64,000 nucleotides of DNA from positions 434,001 to 498,000 of the forward strand of contig NZ_QEIJ01000002.1 in assembly GCF_003095395.1 (NCBI RefSeq), read 5' to 3'. The DNA is from Microbacterium sp. Gd 4-13. Its GTDB lineage: Bacteria; Actinomycetota; Actinomycetes; Actinomycetales; Microbacteriaceae. The translations under genes and the position numbers were made by a program. How positions within the stretch are numbered: position 1 is the stretch's first letter; each line of letters opens with the position of its first letter. The notes below the pieces were generated by a model that did not search any database, was not told the origin of the DNA, and saw nothing but the letters and a program-made list of their open reading frames with translations. Shown here in pieces: positions 15,821 to 23,549 of the stretch.

Positions 15821-17491
15821 ATGGCCGACACTGATCACAATCTCAAGCTGGATGCGCGAGCTGCAGGGCACCTTCGCGACGTCGCGAAGGAACTAAGTCT
15901 CGACGCTGCCGGGCTCGCCGACGGCGAACTCGCGCGAGCCGTCCGCAATGTGCCGGGCGGCGAGAAGCTCCTGGTCGGTAGCGATCCGCAGATACATGTC
16001 GGAGTTCGGGCGCTGTTTCGGGCGATGGCGCGTGAGGACGGTTACATCGCCAACGGGCCAGATTGGATCGCCTTCAACTCGGATGATGCGTACATCGAAG
16101 CGTCGGCCAAACGCGGGTCCCGCGCGGGTCTTCTTCTTAGCGTTGATGCTTACCTACTGAGCACGGATGACGCCGCACCGACCGAGGGTGACGTCCGAGA
16201 GTGGGTAGATAGGCAGCCGATACCGGCGCTCGGACTCCTGTTTGCAGGTACCCGCGATCTGGGGGACGGCACCGTTCAATACTGTCCGGTGATCTCGGTT
16301 GATCTGAGGGTCGACGGTGTGGTGGGCGAGTTCTTGACTGAGCTGATCTTCCCGTTCGCGGAGGCATGGGATAGACGCTCGGTCGCGGAGGGGACTGATG
16401 AGCTGGAGTTCGGCCCCGAGGGTCGTCCATACCGCGTGAGCGACCCCCTCGAGATCGAGCCACGAAACGCTTGGCTCCTGGTGGGAACTGAGGCGAGCTA
16501 CCCGACTCCCGAGGCTCTTGTCGACTCATGGGCGGAGGCAAGCGCTGGCATCTATGACGTGATGTGGACTGCTCCGAAGAACGGCGAAGTAGGCGACCTC
16601 GTTCTGATTTACTTTCTGAGCCCTCGGAAATCTGCTCACTTCGTTGCGCGGCTAGCGTCAGAACCGTTCTGGCGGACGGACATCGAAGTCACGGCGGACA
16701 ATGCCGTAGACCAGCATCAGTGGTGGGCCTACATCACGCCGATGGTCGAGATCGAGCCCATCCCGTACAAAGCCCTCCAAGCGGCCCACAACGGCTACCT
16801 ACCGCTCCGAGGGCGGTCGGGGCATTACCTGCTGCCCGAGTCCATCTCGCAGCTCACGTTCGAGCCAGTCCGCCATGCACAGCAGCCGGATTTGGAAAGG
16901 ATCGTCCACCCGCCTACGGGTCGCGCCGAACTGCCAGACCCGGAAACGGTGACCCTTGCGGCGTGGAGGGAGATGCCAAGTGGACCGCTCGCTCTGGAGG
17001 CTCACGTCTCTATGTACATCGTCCGGCCGCTGAAGCACCTGGTCTATGGACCGGGCTGGGAGTGGACTCAAGGGGAGCGTGAACCGCGAATTGAACCAAC
17101 GATCGGTCCGATCTTGGTTCCCGAGCATCGCACGTCTAGCGGATACGCGGACTTCCTCTTCATGTATCCGGCATCCATCCCCGCGCTCGCGGTCGAGGTC
17201 AAGCTGACGATCCTGCGGCCCTCGTCGGGTGTATGGCTCGATTCCCCAGACTTCCAGCAACTTCGGCGGTACATGGATTCCTTCAGCACGGCAGGGCTTC
17301 TTGTGGATGCGCAGCACCTTCTCTTGGTGAGGCGAGGAGCGGATGAGCCGTTTGCGGAGATCGTACGAGCTGAAGCCACCTGGAACGATATCGCTATGAT
17401 TCGCGATCTGCTCTTGGAGGCTGGGGCGGAGAGAGGCGGGTTGACCCCCGCCGTTGCCGTGCGGCCGCGACGTGTTCTTCGTAGGGACTGA
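15821..17491 (+). CDS. Predicted modification-dependent restriction enzyme: EVE-like reader plus PD-(D/E)XK nuclease
   Basis: A 556-residue protein from ATG 15821 (GGGGG ribosome-binding site). The N-terminal ~210 residues are unknown. About 216-348 looks like an EVE/PUA-type domain: NAWLLVGTEASYPTPEALVD, GIYDVMWTAPKNGEVGDLVL, then WWAYI and a GRSGHYLLPESISQL close. EVE domains bind modified bases in DNA. The C-terminal part has YADFLF (Asp444) and ALAVEVKL (Glu459-Val-Lys461), the Asp...Glu-x-Lys core of PD-(D/E)XK nucleases, followed by QLRRYMDS. This gives a base reader plus a nuclease. The domain calls are from pattern only. Confidence 0.65.
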   Translation: MADTDHNLKLDARAAGHLRDVAKELSLDAAGLADGELARAVRNVPGGEKLLVGSDPQIHVGVRALFRAMAREDGYIANGPDWIAFNSDDAYIEASAKRGSRAGLLLSVDAYLLSTDDAAPTEGDVREWVDRQPIPALGLLFAGTRDLGDGTVQYCPVISVDLRVDGVVGEFLTELIFPFAEAWDRRSVAEGTDELEFGPEGRPYRVSDPLEIEPRNAWLLVGTEASYPTPEALVDSWAEASAGIYDVMWTAPKNGEVGDLVLIYFLSPRKSAHFVARLASEPFWRTDIEVTADNAVDQHQWWAYITPMVEIEPIPYKALQAAHNGYLPLRGRSGHYLLPESISQLTFEPVRHAQQPDLERIVHPPTGRAELPDPETVTLAAWREMPSGPLALEAHVSMYIVRPLKHLVYGPGWEWTQGEREPRIEPTIGPILVPEHRTSSGYADFLFMYPASIPALAVEVKLTILRPSSGVWLDSPDFQQLRRYMDSFSTAGLLVDAQHLLLVRRGADEPFAEIVRAEATWNDIAMIRDLLLEAGAERGGLTPAVAVRPRRVLRRD

Positions 17492-17579
17492 GGCGGCACC
17501 GCCGGGGCTGAAACGGCAGCGACGGAAGCCCACCCGAGGTCAGTGTGACGCCGGGAAGCTTCCGCCGCTGGGACGCTGA

Positions 17580-17777
17580 TCAGGAACTGAAGAGGTAAGG
17601 AAATCCTCGTTGCTGGTTGAGCTGCTCGGCCTTGAGTTCGAGCTGGCGTTCGCCGAGGTAGTCCACCACCTTCGTGAGGGACCCGTCCTGATGGTGCTCG
17701 GGTCTCAGGCCCTTGATGAGGCCCGTGACCTTCGTTAGCTCGCCCTCGATACGTAACATCTTCTCTTTGGGTGTCAT
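17580..17777 (-). CDS. Small helical protein, 65 aa
   Basis: The minus-strand frame from ATG 17777 (MTPKEKMLRIEGELTKV) or the TTG four codons upstream encodes a highly charged helical protein that may form a coiled coil. GAAGGAAG just before the TTG at 17789 gives that start some support. It follows the RepA-like ATPase gene on the same strand, and small helical partners are common there in actinobacterial islands. Function unknown. Confidence 0.5.
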   Translation of the reverse strand: MTPKEKMLRIEGELTKVTGLIKGLRPEHHQDGSLTKVVDYLGERQLELKAEQLNQQRGFPYLFSS

Positions 17778-17868
17778 TGTCTGTTTCAACTTCCTTCGAT
17801 TCAGGTGGCCGCGGTGCAGCGGATGGCATGGGGCCGTGATCTTCTTGTTCTGCCTGTAGTTCGAGCGC

Positions 17869-19005
17869 TTACACCTCCCTCCTCCCGCGTGGTTTCGGCA
17901 CCCTCACCGTTCGACGGGCCGCTGAAGGGAGCGCGCTCAACTCCGAAGCGGGTGAAGAGGGCAGGTCGCCGCTGGCCGCACCCTTCGTGCGCTCGTTGGG
18001 GAGTGACCAAATCCAACTCCCGGTCATTCCGTCCTTCCTGAGGGTCGCGACCCGTTTCCTTGCGCGCTTGGTCTGGTCGATGCTGAAGCCCGCGGCTTCG
18101 GCCTGCCGGTACACCTCCGTCGCAGGCACAGGGCCATCGGACAGCAGTGTTGCGAGCCACCCATCAACGGCGGCGACGGAAGGGTGGTCGTCTCTGGAAG
18201 TGGAGCCAAGGATCGCGCTGGCGGTGTACTCGACAGGTTCCGGCTCCCATTCCACCCGGGCGCAGCCATGAGCAGGAGAGTCCACCAAGCGGTAGGCCAA
18301 AGTAGGAGGTTCGGCGGCGAGGTTGGATTTCGTAGGTGCGAAGAACCGTCGTTCGGGGTCGTCCGGGTCGCGAGCCACGAGGAACGCAGCCCGTGCCGCT
18401 CCAATGATCCCGATGGACCCTCCGCCTCGGTAGAGAGCATTCGAGCCGCCCGCCTTGTTGAGATGGCGGACGAGCACAATGGTGCAACCCGTCTCATCCG
18501 CGAGATTCGCCAGTTCGTGCAGTACGCGACGAATGTCCTGATCCCGGTGCGAGTCAACTTGCCCGCTGAGAAAAGCCATGAGCACGTCGATCACAACGAG
18601 CCGTACGCCGTGGTGGCGAATGAGCCGCCTGATGGTCGGGATGTCGCGGGGGAGTGTCGGCGGGGCCATCCGAGTCTTGCCGTCGTCACCGATGATCGGC
18701 ACCTCGGTGAGCGCATGGACGTGATCCATGTCAGCTCCCGCTGCTTCTAGACGCGGCGCGATGGTGTCGGCGATGCCATCCTCGGCGGACAGCAACAGCA
18801 CGTCACCGGCATTGTTGAGCGCCCCGTCCGGCCAGGGGGTACCGCTGGAGAGGCGGGCCGCCAGGTCCAGTGTGAGGGTGCTCTTGCCTGCGGAGGGGTC
18901 GCCGTCAAAGAGGACGAGCTTCCCCTCCGGGATTCTTCCGGTCCAGAGCCAGGCAACGGGTTCTATCTGGACTGACGACATGGTGATGACAGTTGCAGCG
19001 GCCAT
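17869..19005 (-). CDS. RepA-like AAA ATPase (AAA_25), island replication protein
   Basis: A RecA-fold ATPase of the RepA/AAA_25 type: Walker A GDPSAGKST (~35-43), Walker B LVVIDVLMAFLSG (~134-146), the sensor-like IVLVRHLNKAGGSNA and GAARAAFLVARDP. Such proteins act as hexameric helicases or replication ATPases of plasmids and integrative elements. The last ~130 residues hold a winged-helix-like part (ATEVYRQAEAAGFSIDQTKR) typical of actinobacterial versions. The ATG at 19005 lies 15 bases before the excisionase stop side of the right-end cluster; this gene, the excisionase-like gene and the integrase form the mobility region. Confidence 0.85.
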   Translation of the reverse strand: MAAATVITMSSVQIEPVAWLWTGRIPEGKLVLFDGDPSAGKSTLTLDLAARLSSGTPWPDGALNNAGDVLLLSAEDGIADTIAPRLEAAGADMDHVHALTEVPIIGDDGKTRMAPPTLPRDIPTIRRLIRHHGVRLVVIDVLMAFLSGQVDSHRDQDIRRVLHELANLADETGCTIVLVRHLNKAGGSNALYRGGGSIGIIGAARAAFLVARDPDDPERRFFAPTKSNLAAEPPTLAYRLVDSPAHGCARVEWEPEPVEYTASAILGSTSRDDHPSVAAVDGWLATLLSDGPVPATEVYRQAEAAGFSIDQTKRARKRVATLRKDGMTGSWIWSLPNERTKGAASGDLPSSPASELSALPSAARRTVRVPKPRGRREV

Positions 19006-19019
19006 CTAACGGATTTCCC

Positions 19020-19220
19020 TCAGTCGTTCGTGGTGCCGTTGAGGAGCTTGGCGAGCGCAGCAGCGGGCACCGCGATCTTGCCGCTCTTCGCACCAACTCT
19101 GATGGAGTCGAGATCGCCGGTCTTCACCCGGCGGTACACCTCGGAGCGTGAGAGCCCCGAGATGCGGATCACCTCAGTGACCGGGTAGGTGAGGCGGTCG
19201 AGCGTGACGGTGGTGGACAT
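19020..19220 (-). CDS. Excisionase-family DNA-binding protein, 66 aa
   Basis: The start at ATG 19220 has AAGGAG eight bases upstream on the minus strand. The protein has a MerR/Xis-type winged helix: YPVTEVIRISGLSRSEVYRR, then VKTGDLDSIRVGAKSGKIAV and a short helix. This matches the helix-turn-helix excisionase family (HTH_17) that directs integrase toward excision. It precedes the RepA-like gene on the same strand and is divergent from the XRE regulator at 19317. Confidence 0.85.
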   Translation of the reverse strand: MSTTVTLDRLTYPVTEVIRISGLSRSEVYRRVKTGDLDSIRVGAKSGKIAVPAAALAKLLNGTTND

Positions 19221-19300
19221 GAGGGGCTCCTTTAGGACGGTGATGTCTCTTGCTGTTCCACAACGTATGACCCTCTCTACTAGATGCGGAATGGAGTTTT

Positions 19301-19311
19301 CACCTAAGGTG
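19301..19311. promoter_or_regulatory. Palindrome CACCTAAGGTG in the divergent control region
   Basis: Centred in the 96-bp gap between the excisionase-like gene and the XRE gene and overlapping the ribosome-binding site of the latter (AAGGTGG). Position fits autorepression by the XRE protein, a simple mobility switch. Not tested. Confidence 0.4.
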
Positions 19312-19316
19312 GGCGT

Positions 19317-19943
19317 ATGACACAAGACACGCCGCAGGCTGGGGCCGATGTGCCCGGTGCCGTCGCACGGAACGTCAAGAAGCTCCGCCTTCTGAAGGGG
19401 ATGACCCAAGCTGACCTCGCTGCCCTGGTCGGATTGGAACAGAGCCTGATCGCGCGCGTCGAGAACGAGAAGAGGCAGGTTTCCGTGGGGGAGGCGTGGA
19501 CGCTCGCTGCAGCGCTCGGCGTCAGCTTGAGCGAACTGGTCAACTACCCCGGCGAGTACTACGACGGACGGTTTATCACACTCATCCGCACCCCCTTGCG
19601 AGAGGTGATGATGCGACTGAACGACGTGGAGCGATTCGCGTCCGAAGATGACCCCGCGGGCATAGGCGTGTTGATCCGCCGGGTAGCGGACGGAGTGAAC
19701 ACCTACCTTGCAGAGGTTCCAGATCCGTACGAGACGACCTCAAACGAAGTCGCGATGAACATGAACCTCTCCTTGGCGCTGGTCGCGCTTCGCGAGCTGC
19801 CCGGAGTACGGGGCGCGCTTGCAGACGCGCTCGCGGCGTTCGAGGACGCGCGGACGAAGCGACAGGCGCTCGACCCACTTGACGACCTCGGCGAACTGCG
19901 GGCGCTTGGCCAGGCGCTCGGCAGCGGGACCATCCACCGCTAG
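19317..19943 (+). CDS. XRE-family regulator with C-terminal helical domain
   Basis: The N-terminus is an XRE helix-turn-helix: VARNVKKLRLLKGMTQADLA, LVGLEQSLIARVENEKRQVS and an AALGVSLSELV close (about residues 15-85). The remaining ~120 residues are helical with acidic and basic patches, perhaps for dimerization or signal response. The ATG at 19317 overlaps a palindromic site. It lies between the divergent excisionase-like gene and the integrase, so it probably controls excision and integration. Confidence 0.8.
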   Translation: MTQDTPQAGADVPGAVARNVKKLRLLKGMTQADLAALVGLEQSLIARVENEKRQVSVGEAWTLAAALGVSLSELVNYPGEYYDGRFITLIRTPLREVMMRLNDVERFASEDDPAGIGVLIRRVADGVNTYLAEVPDPYETTSNEVAMNMNLSLALVALRELPGVRGALADALAAFEDARTKRQALDPLDDLGELRALGQALGSGTIHR

Positions 19944-20018
19944 CCCATCACAAAAGTGGTCCCCGCTCGCTGCAACGAAACGGGGACCGGAGCCCAAACC
20001 CTTCGAAAGGAAAGACCC

Positions 20019-21224
20019 ATGTCTATTCTCACCCACTCCTCCGCTGAACACGGAGGCGCCTCTGCGAAACGTCAGCGGGGGTCTAGCCTTCAGCGCGTCG
20101 TCCTGAAGAACGGTTCGGTCCGGTGGCGGTTCCGTCTCGACCTTGCTCCTGACACCAAGACCGGCAAGCGGCGTCAACGCACCCTCACCTTCGCGACGGA
20201 GCGCGAAGCCGTCGAAGCGCAGGCCAGGGCGAGAAGTGAGGTCCATGCTGACACTTACATCGAACCCGTCCGCGTCACCGTCGCGGAGTGGCTTCAGACC
20301 TGGCAGGACATCAACGCTCGAACCTGGCGACCGGCCACGGCGCAAAGCTACCGGCACACGCTTGTCCCTGTGATCGCAGCCCTTGGCCCTCGTCGCCTGC
20401 AAGAACTGCGGCGGGAGCACGTAGAAACCATGGTGCGGCACCTCGAGCGGCTGCCTACACGGACAGGCGGGAAGCGGTCGGCCCGCTCGACGGCGTACGC
20501 GCTGCGCCTATTGACTACCGCTCTAGATGCGGCCATCGCCGAAGACATCCTGAAGCGGAACCCCGCCAAGCACGTTAAGGCTCCGACGCAGCGCGCTCAG
20601 GAAATGCAGACCTGGACGGCGACCGAGGTGCGAGCCTTTCTCGACCACGTCGCCGATGGCCCGCTTGTCGGCGGCTGGCACCTCACCGCGGTCGGGCTGC
20701 GTCGTGGTGAAGTGCTCGGGTTGAGATGGTGCGACGTGGATCTGGACGCGGCTGAAGTGCACGTCCGCCAGTCCCGGACCCCGGCCTTCGGTGAGGTGGC
20801 CGTCGTCGAGCCCAAGACAAAGCGAGGACGCCGAACCGTGCCTCTCACGCCCGAGGCGGTGGCCGCCCTGCGACGCACGCGCCAGCAGACGCTGCTCGAC
20901 AACCCTGTGATTCCGTTCCAGGCGAAGAGGGATGCTAACCGCCTGGTCATCGTGAATCAGGCGGGGGACCCCATCCACCCATCCACCTGGGGCCACTGGT
21001 TCGATCGCCACGTCGAGGCGGCAGGGCTCCGAAGGATTCGACTGCACGACATGCGTCACACGGCCGCGACCCTCATGCTTCAGGCGGGCATCACGCCGGT
21101 CGTAGTTGCAGGCATCCTCGGGCACTCTCCCGCGGTCTTGCTGACCACCTACGCGCACGCGCTTCCGAACGCGAAGAGGGATGCTGTCGATCTGCTCGCG
21201 GCCATGTATCGCGCCGGGTCCTGA
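20019..21224 (+). CDS. Tyrosine-type site-specific integrase
   Basis: Integrates and excises the element at tRNA-Phe. I choose ATG 20019 (MSILTHSS), preceded by GAAAGGAAAG, over earlier in-frame starts. The N-terminus has an AP2-like arm-binding region (LKNGSVRWRFRLDLAPDTKT), then a core-binding helical domain, then the catalytic domain with the Arg box (LTAVGLRRGEVLGLRW), the His-x-x-Arg box (LHDMRHTAATL), the GHSPAVLLTTY segment and the Tyr nucleophile in TYAHALP. Its 401-residue length is typical of actinobacterial integrases. Its stop is ~250 bases from the attachment site. Confidence 0.95.
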   Translation: MSILTHSSAEHGGASAKRQRGSSLQRVVLKNGSVRWRFRLDLAPDTKTGKRRQRTLTFATEREAVEAQARARSEVHADTYIEPVRVTVAEWLQTWQDINARTWRPATAQSYRHTLVPVIAALGPRRLQELRREHVETMVRHLERLPTRTGGKRSARSTAYALRLLTTALDAAIAEDILKRNPAKHVKAPTQRAQEMQTWTATEVRAFLDHVADGPLVGGWHLTAVGLRRGEVLGLRWCDVDLDAAEVHVRQSRTPAFGEVAVVEPKTKRGRRTVPLTPEAVAALRRTRQQTLLDNPVIPFQAKRDANRLVIVNQAGDPIHPSTWGHWFDRHVEAAGLRRIRLHDMRHTAATLMLQAGITPVVVAGILGHSPAVLLTTYAHALPNAKRDAVDLLAAMYRAGS

Positions 21225-21265
21225 GGACCGATTTAGGGTCCTGCGGCGAGCGCTAGTGACAGAAT

Positions 21266-21301
21266 GCCCCGGTTTCGTGTCAAACGGAGCGGGGGCTTTC
21301 G
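21266..21301 (+). terminator. Likely integrase terminator
   Basis: gccccg pairs with cgggggc across a ~20-base loop and is followed by TTTC. It is 40 bases after the integrase stop. The match has a one-base bulge, so this is moderate evidence. Confidence 0.45.
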
Positions 21302-21360
21302 CGCACTCAGCGCAAAGAAAAGTGCCCCAATCCCGGGGAGACGCCTGGGATAGGGGAAAG

Positions 21361-21390
21361 TGGGTCCGACGGGCGTCGGTCCCGTAACCG
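21361..21390. repeat. Third, degenerate copy of the attachment core
   Basis: tgggtccgacgggcgtcggt and the following cccgtaacc differ at only three positions from the tRNA-Phe 3' end at 21472-21500. It lies just inside the right junction, beyond the perfect attachment repeat, and is not needed for the present tRNA. It may be a remnant of an earlier insertion at the same site. Confidence 0.55.
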
Positions 21391-21398
21391 CTTCTCAC

Positions 21399-21513
21399 CA
21401 GGGAAAAGCAAAACCCCCACCATGTTAGAAGCTAGGTGGGGGTTTCTAGGATGACTGTAACGGTCACCTTGTGGCTCCGACGGGCGTCGATCCCGTGACC
21501 TCACGATTTTCAG
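21399..21513. repeat. Right attachment repeat (tRNA-Phe side)
   Basis: The partner of 1221-1335. Bases 21471-21513 are identical to 1293-1335; bases 21399-21470 are an imperfect copy of 1221-1292. The perfect core covers the tRNA from its anticodon loop to its 3' end, so integration left a functional tRNA-Phe here. Confidence 0.9.
21411..21445 (-). terminator. tRNA-Phe terminator supplied by the element
   Basis: Perfect 11-bp stem: aaacccccacc (21411-21421) and ggtgggggttt (21435-21445), with a T-rich tract after it on the minus strand. Compared with the left copy, one base pair has changed on both sides (A-T for G-C), which supports a selected hairpin. Confidence 0.8.
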
Positions 21514-21544
21514 TCGTGCGCTCTACCAACTGAGCTACAGAGCC
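21472..21544 (-). tRNA. tRNA-Phe (GAA)
   Basis: A 73-base cloverleaf on the minus strand: acceptor GGCTCTG with CGGAGCC, anticodon stem CACGA/TCGTG with loop CTGAAAA (anticodon GAA), T-arm CGGGATCGACGCCCG, discriminator A, no encoded CCA. It is the integration target of the element. Confidence 0.97.
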
Positions 21545-21629
21545 GCGCGGCATGTGAAACGCCGCGTCCTAGACGAAAGGCTCTCTGTCTTCCCTCGAAA
21601 AGGAGGAACAAAGAGCCTGTCGCTCGGAG

Positions 21630-21703
21630 CGACCCTGACGGGACTTGAACCCGCGACCTCCGCCGTGACAGGGCGGCACGCTAACCAGCTGCGCTACAGG
21701 GCC
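21630..21703 (-). tRNA. tRNA-Asp (GTC)
   Basis: A 74-base cloverleaf on the minus strand: acceptor GGCCCTG with CAGGGTC, anticodon stem CCGCC/GGCGG with loop CTGTCAC (anticodon GTC), discriminator G, no encoded CCA. Same strand as tRNA-Glu and tRNA-Phe, probably one transcript. Confidence 0.97.
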
Positions 21704-21730
21704 ATGCTTATTCAGTTATATCGGTTCGAG

Positions 21731-21803
21731 TGACCCCAACGGGATTCGAACCCGTGCTACCGCCGTGAAAGGGCGGCGTCCTAGGCCGCTAAACGATGGG
21801 GCC
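21731..21803 (-). tRNA. tRNA-Glu (TTC)
   Basis: A 73-base cloverleaf on the minus strand: acceptor GGCCCCA with TGGGGTC, anticodon stem CCGCC/GGCGG with loop CTTTCAC (anticodon TTC), discriminator A, no encoded CCA. First gene of the Glu-Asp-Phe cluster common in actinobacteria. Confidence 0.97.
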
Positions 21804-22008
21804 GAGCGACTCTGCAGGCTTACGCTTGCCGACGCTCAAGCATACGTAATCTGTCGCCGATGCGCCAATCGAGGGCGCGTCGTGCGTCGATCCGCGGGTT
21901 CGGCGCCCAGGATGAACCTGGCACGCGCCCGATAATCCGCCCTGTTGTCGGTGTGACGGGTGTTGCTAGTGTGTTCGAAGTTAAGACCCCCTCGACGATA
22001 GGCATCTT

Positions 22009-23490
22009 GTGACGCTCGAGCGCTTGGACGACGCAGACGACTGCGGTTGCGCGCCGACCGAACGCGAGCGCCGCACTCTGTGGCCCGCGGTCAACCGGCG
22101 CACCCTCCTCACCGCCGGCGGCCTGAGCGTCGTCGCGCTCGGCGCGATCGGCGGAGCGGTGGGCGGTCCGATGATCCCCAGCGCCTTCGCCGCGACCTAC
22201 CCCTCGTGGGCCGACGTCGAACGCGCGAAGGCCAGCGAGGCTGCGAAAGCCGCCGAGATCACTCGCATCCAAGGCCTCATCGCGGGCCTGTCGGCCGACG
22301 TTGCGCGCACGGAGGCCGAGGCGAGGACGGCGTCCGACGTCTACTACGCCGCTCAGCAGGCCTTCCTCGACGCCGCGTACGAGGCCGACCAGCTGCAGGC
22401 CCAGGCCGACGCGCAGGGCGCAGAAGCGACCGCTGCGGCGAACCAGGCCGGACGCGTCGCAGCCCAGCTGTACCGCAAGGGCGGCGACGACGCCTCGCTC
22501 GAACTGTTCTTTGCCGGCTCCGCAGCATCCGCCGATGACCTGCTGTCGCGCCTCGGCACGATGGACAAGCTTCTCGAGCGCAACCAGTCGGTGTACGCCA
22601 ACGCGGTCGCCGCCCGCAACGCCGCGCAGAACCTCACGAACCAGGCCGAAGACAAGCGCGCCGAGCGCGACCGCCTCAAGCAGGAGGCCGAGTCGAAGAT
22701 GGTCGCGGCCCAGCAGGCGTCGGATGCTGCGCAGGCAGCCCTCGCGGCGCAGCAGGCCAACCAGGTGACGCTCACGGCGCAGCTCGCGGCCCTTCAGGAC
22801 AATACGGCGAAGACCGTCGCCGACTACGAAGCCGGTGTCGAAGCCGAGCGCCAGGCCCGCCTCGCGCGGGAGGCCGCCGAGCGCGCAGCCGCCGAACAGC
22901 GCGAGCGTGAGCGTGCCGCTGCTGCAGCCGCCGCCGCTGCCGCAGCAGCCGCCGCAGCTGCAGCCAACTCAGGCGGTGGCGGAGGTGGCGGTGGCGGAGG
23001 CGGCGGAGGTGGCGGCGGCGGCGGCAACTCCGGTGGAGGCGGCGGCGGAGGCGGTGGAGGCGGCGGCCAGGTCGTCGGGTCCGGCTGGTCTCGTCCGTCG
23101 TCGGCGTGGGTCAGCTCGTGGTACGGCCCGCGTTCCTCGCAGTGCACGCCGAGCTACTGCTCGACGTCGTACCACCTCGGCCTCGACTTCGGTGCGGGAT
23201 GCGGAGCATCCAACTTCGCGGCCAACAGCGGCACGGTGACCTACGCCGGCTGGAACGGCGGCTACGGCAACTACGTGCGCGTCGACCACGGCGGCGGCCT
23301 CGCCACGGGGTATGCCCACAACAGCCGCATCCTCGTCTCGCGCGGCCAGTGGGTGTCATCCGGGCAGGCCGTCGGCCTCGTCGGCCTCACCGGCAACGTC
23401 TTCGGCTGCCACCTGCACTTCGAGGTCTACCAGAACGGCAGCACCATCGACCCCGCGCCGTTCCTGCGCGCCCGAGGCATCTCGGTCTGA
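22009..23490 (+). CDS. Exported M23 peptidase with coiled-coil and poly-Ala/poly-Gly linker
   Basis: A cell-wall peptidase similar to NlpD/EnvC-type proteins. The GTG start gives an N-terminus with a twin-arginine-like signal (NRRTLLTAGG at 29-38, cleavage near AFA-ATYP at 61). A long coiled coil follows (~65-300), then an alanine run, a ~35-residue glycine-rich linker (~317-352) and a C-terminal LytM domain with His389 and Asp393 (HLGLD) and His468/His470 (HLHFE), the zinc ligands. Likely cleaves, or regulates cleavage of, peptidoglycan cross-links. It ends at a strong terminator shared with ppa. Confidence 0.9.
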   Translation: MTLERLDDADDCGCAPTERERRTLWPAVNRRTLLTAGGLSVVALGAIGGAVGGPMIPSAFAATYPSWADVERAKASEAAKAAEITRIQGLIAGLSADVARTEAEARTASDVYYAAQQAFLDAAYEADQLQAQADAQGAEATAAANQAGRVAAQLYRKGGDDASLELFFAGSAASADDLLSRLGTMDKLLERNQSVYANAVAARNAAQNLTNQAEDKRAERDRLKQEAESKMVAAQQASDAAQAALAAQQANQVTLTAQLAALQDNTAKTVADYEAGVEAERQARLAREAAERAAAEQRERERAAAAAAAAAAAAAAAAANSGGGGGGGGGGGGGGGGGGNSGGGGGGGGGGGGQVVGSGWSRPSSAWVSSWYGPRSSQCTPSYCSTSYHLGLDFGAGCGASNFAANSGTVTYAGWNGGYGNYVRVDHGGGLATGYAHNSRILVSRGQWVSSGQAVGLVGLTGNVFGCHLHFEVYQNGSTIDPAPFLRARGISV

Positions 23491-23497
23491 TCGTCGA

Positions 23498-23539
23498 AAC
23501 GAGAAGAGCCCGGTCGTCGCCGACCGGGCTCTTCTCGTT
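23498..23539. terminator. Bidirectional terminator between M23 peptidase and ppa
   Basis: A perfect 19-bp stem (23498-23516 with 23521-23539) around a four-base loop, located between two convergent genes. Confidence 0.9.
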
Positions 23540-23549
23540 CCGACGTGTG

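Larger units (their letters stand above)
1336..21470. mobile_element. Integrative element in tRNA-Phe with defence-type cargo
   Basis: The segment lies between the 43-bp direct repeats 1293-1335 and 21471-21513. The intact tRNA-Phe is at the right end, and the integrase (20019-21224) sits next to it, the usual geometry for tyrosine-recombinase islands. The right end also has an XRE regulator, an excisionase-like protein and a RepA-like ATPase. Cargo includes a GCCGGC-type restriction-modification operon, an HNH nuclease, a RES protein, an EVE-like nuclease and a helicase. No FtsK/TraB transfer gene, relaxase or phage structural gene is visible, so it is probably mobilized by others or immobile. 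Confidence 0.88.

Noticed and set aside
1336..21470. A prophage
   Set aside because: No capsid, terminase, portal, tail or lysis gene is seen; integrase, Xis and RepA-like ATPase with defence cargo fit an island or satellite better.
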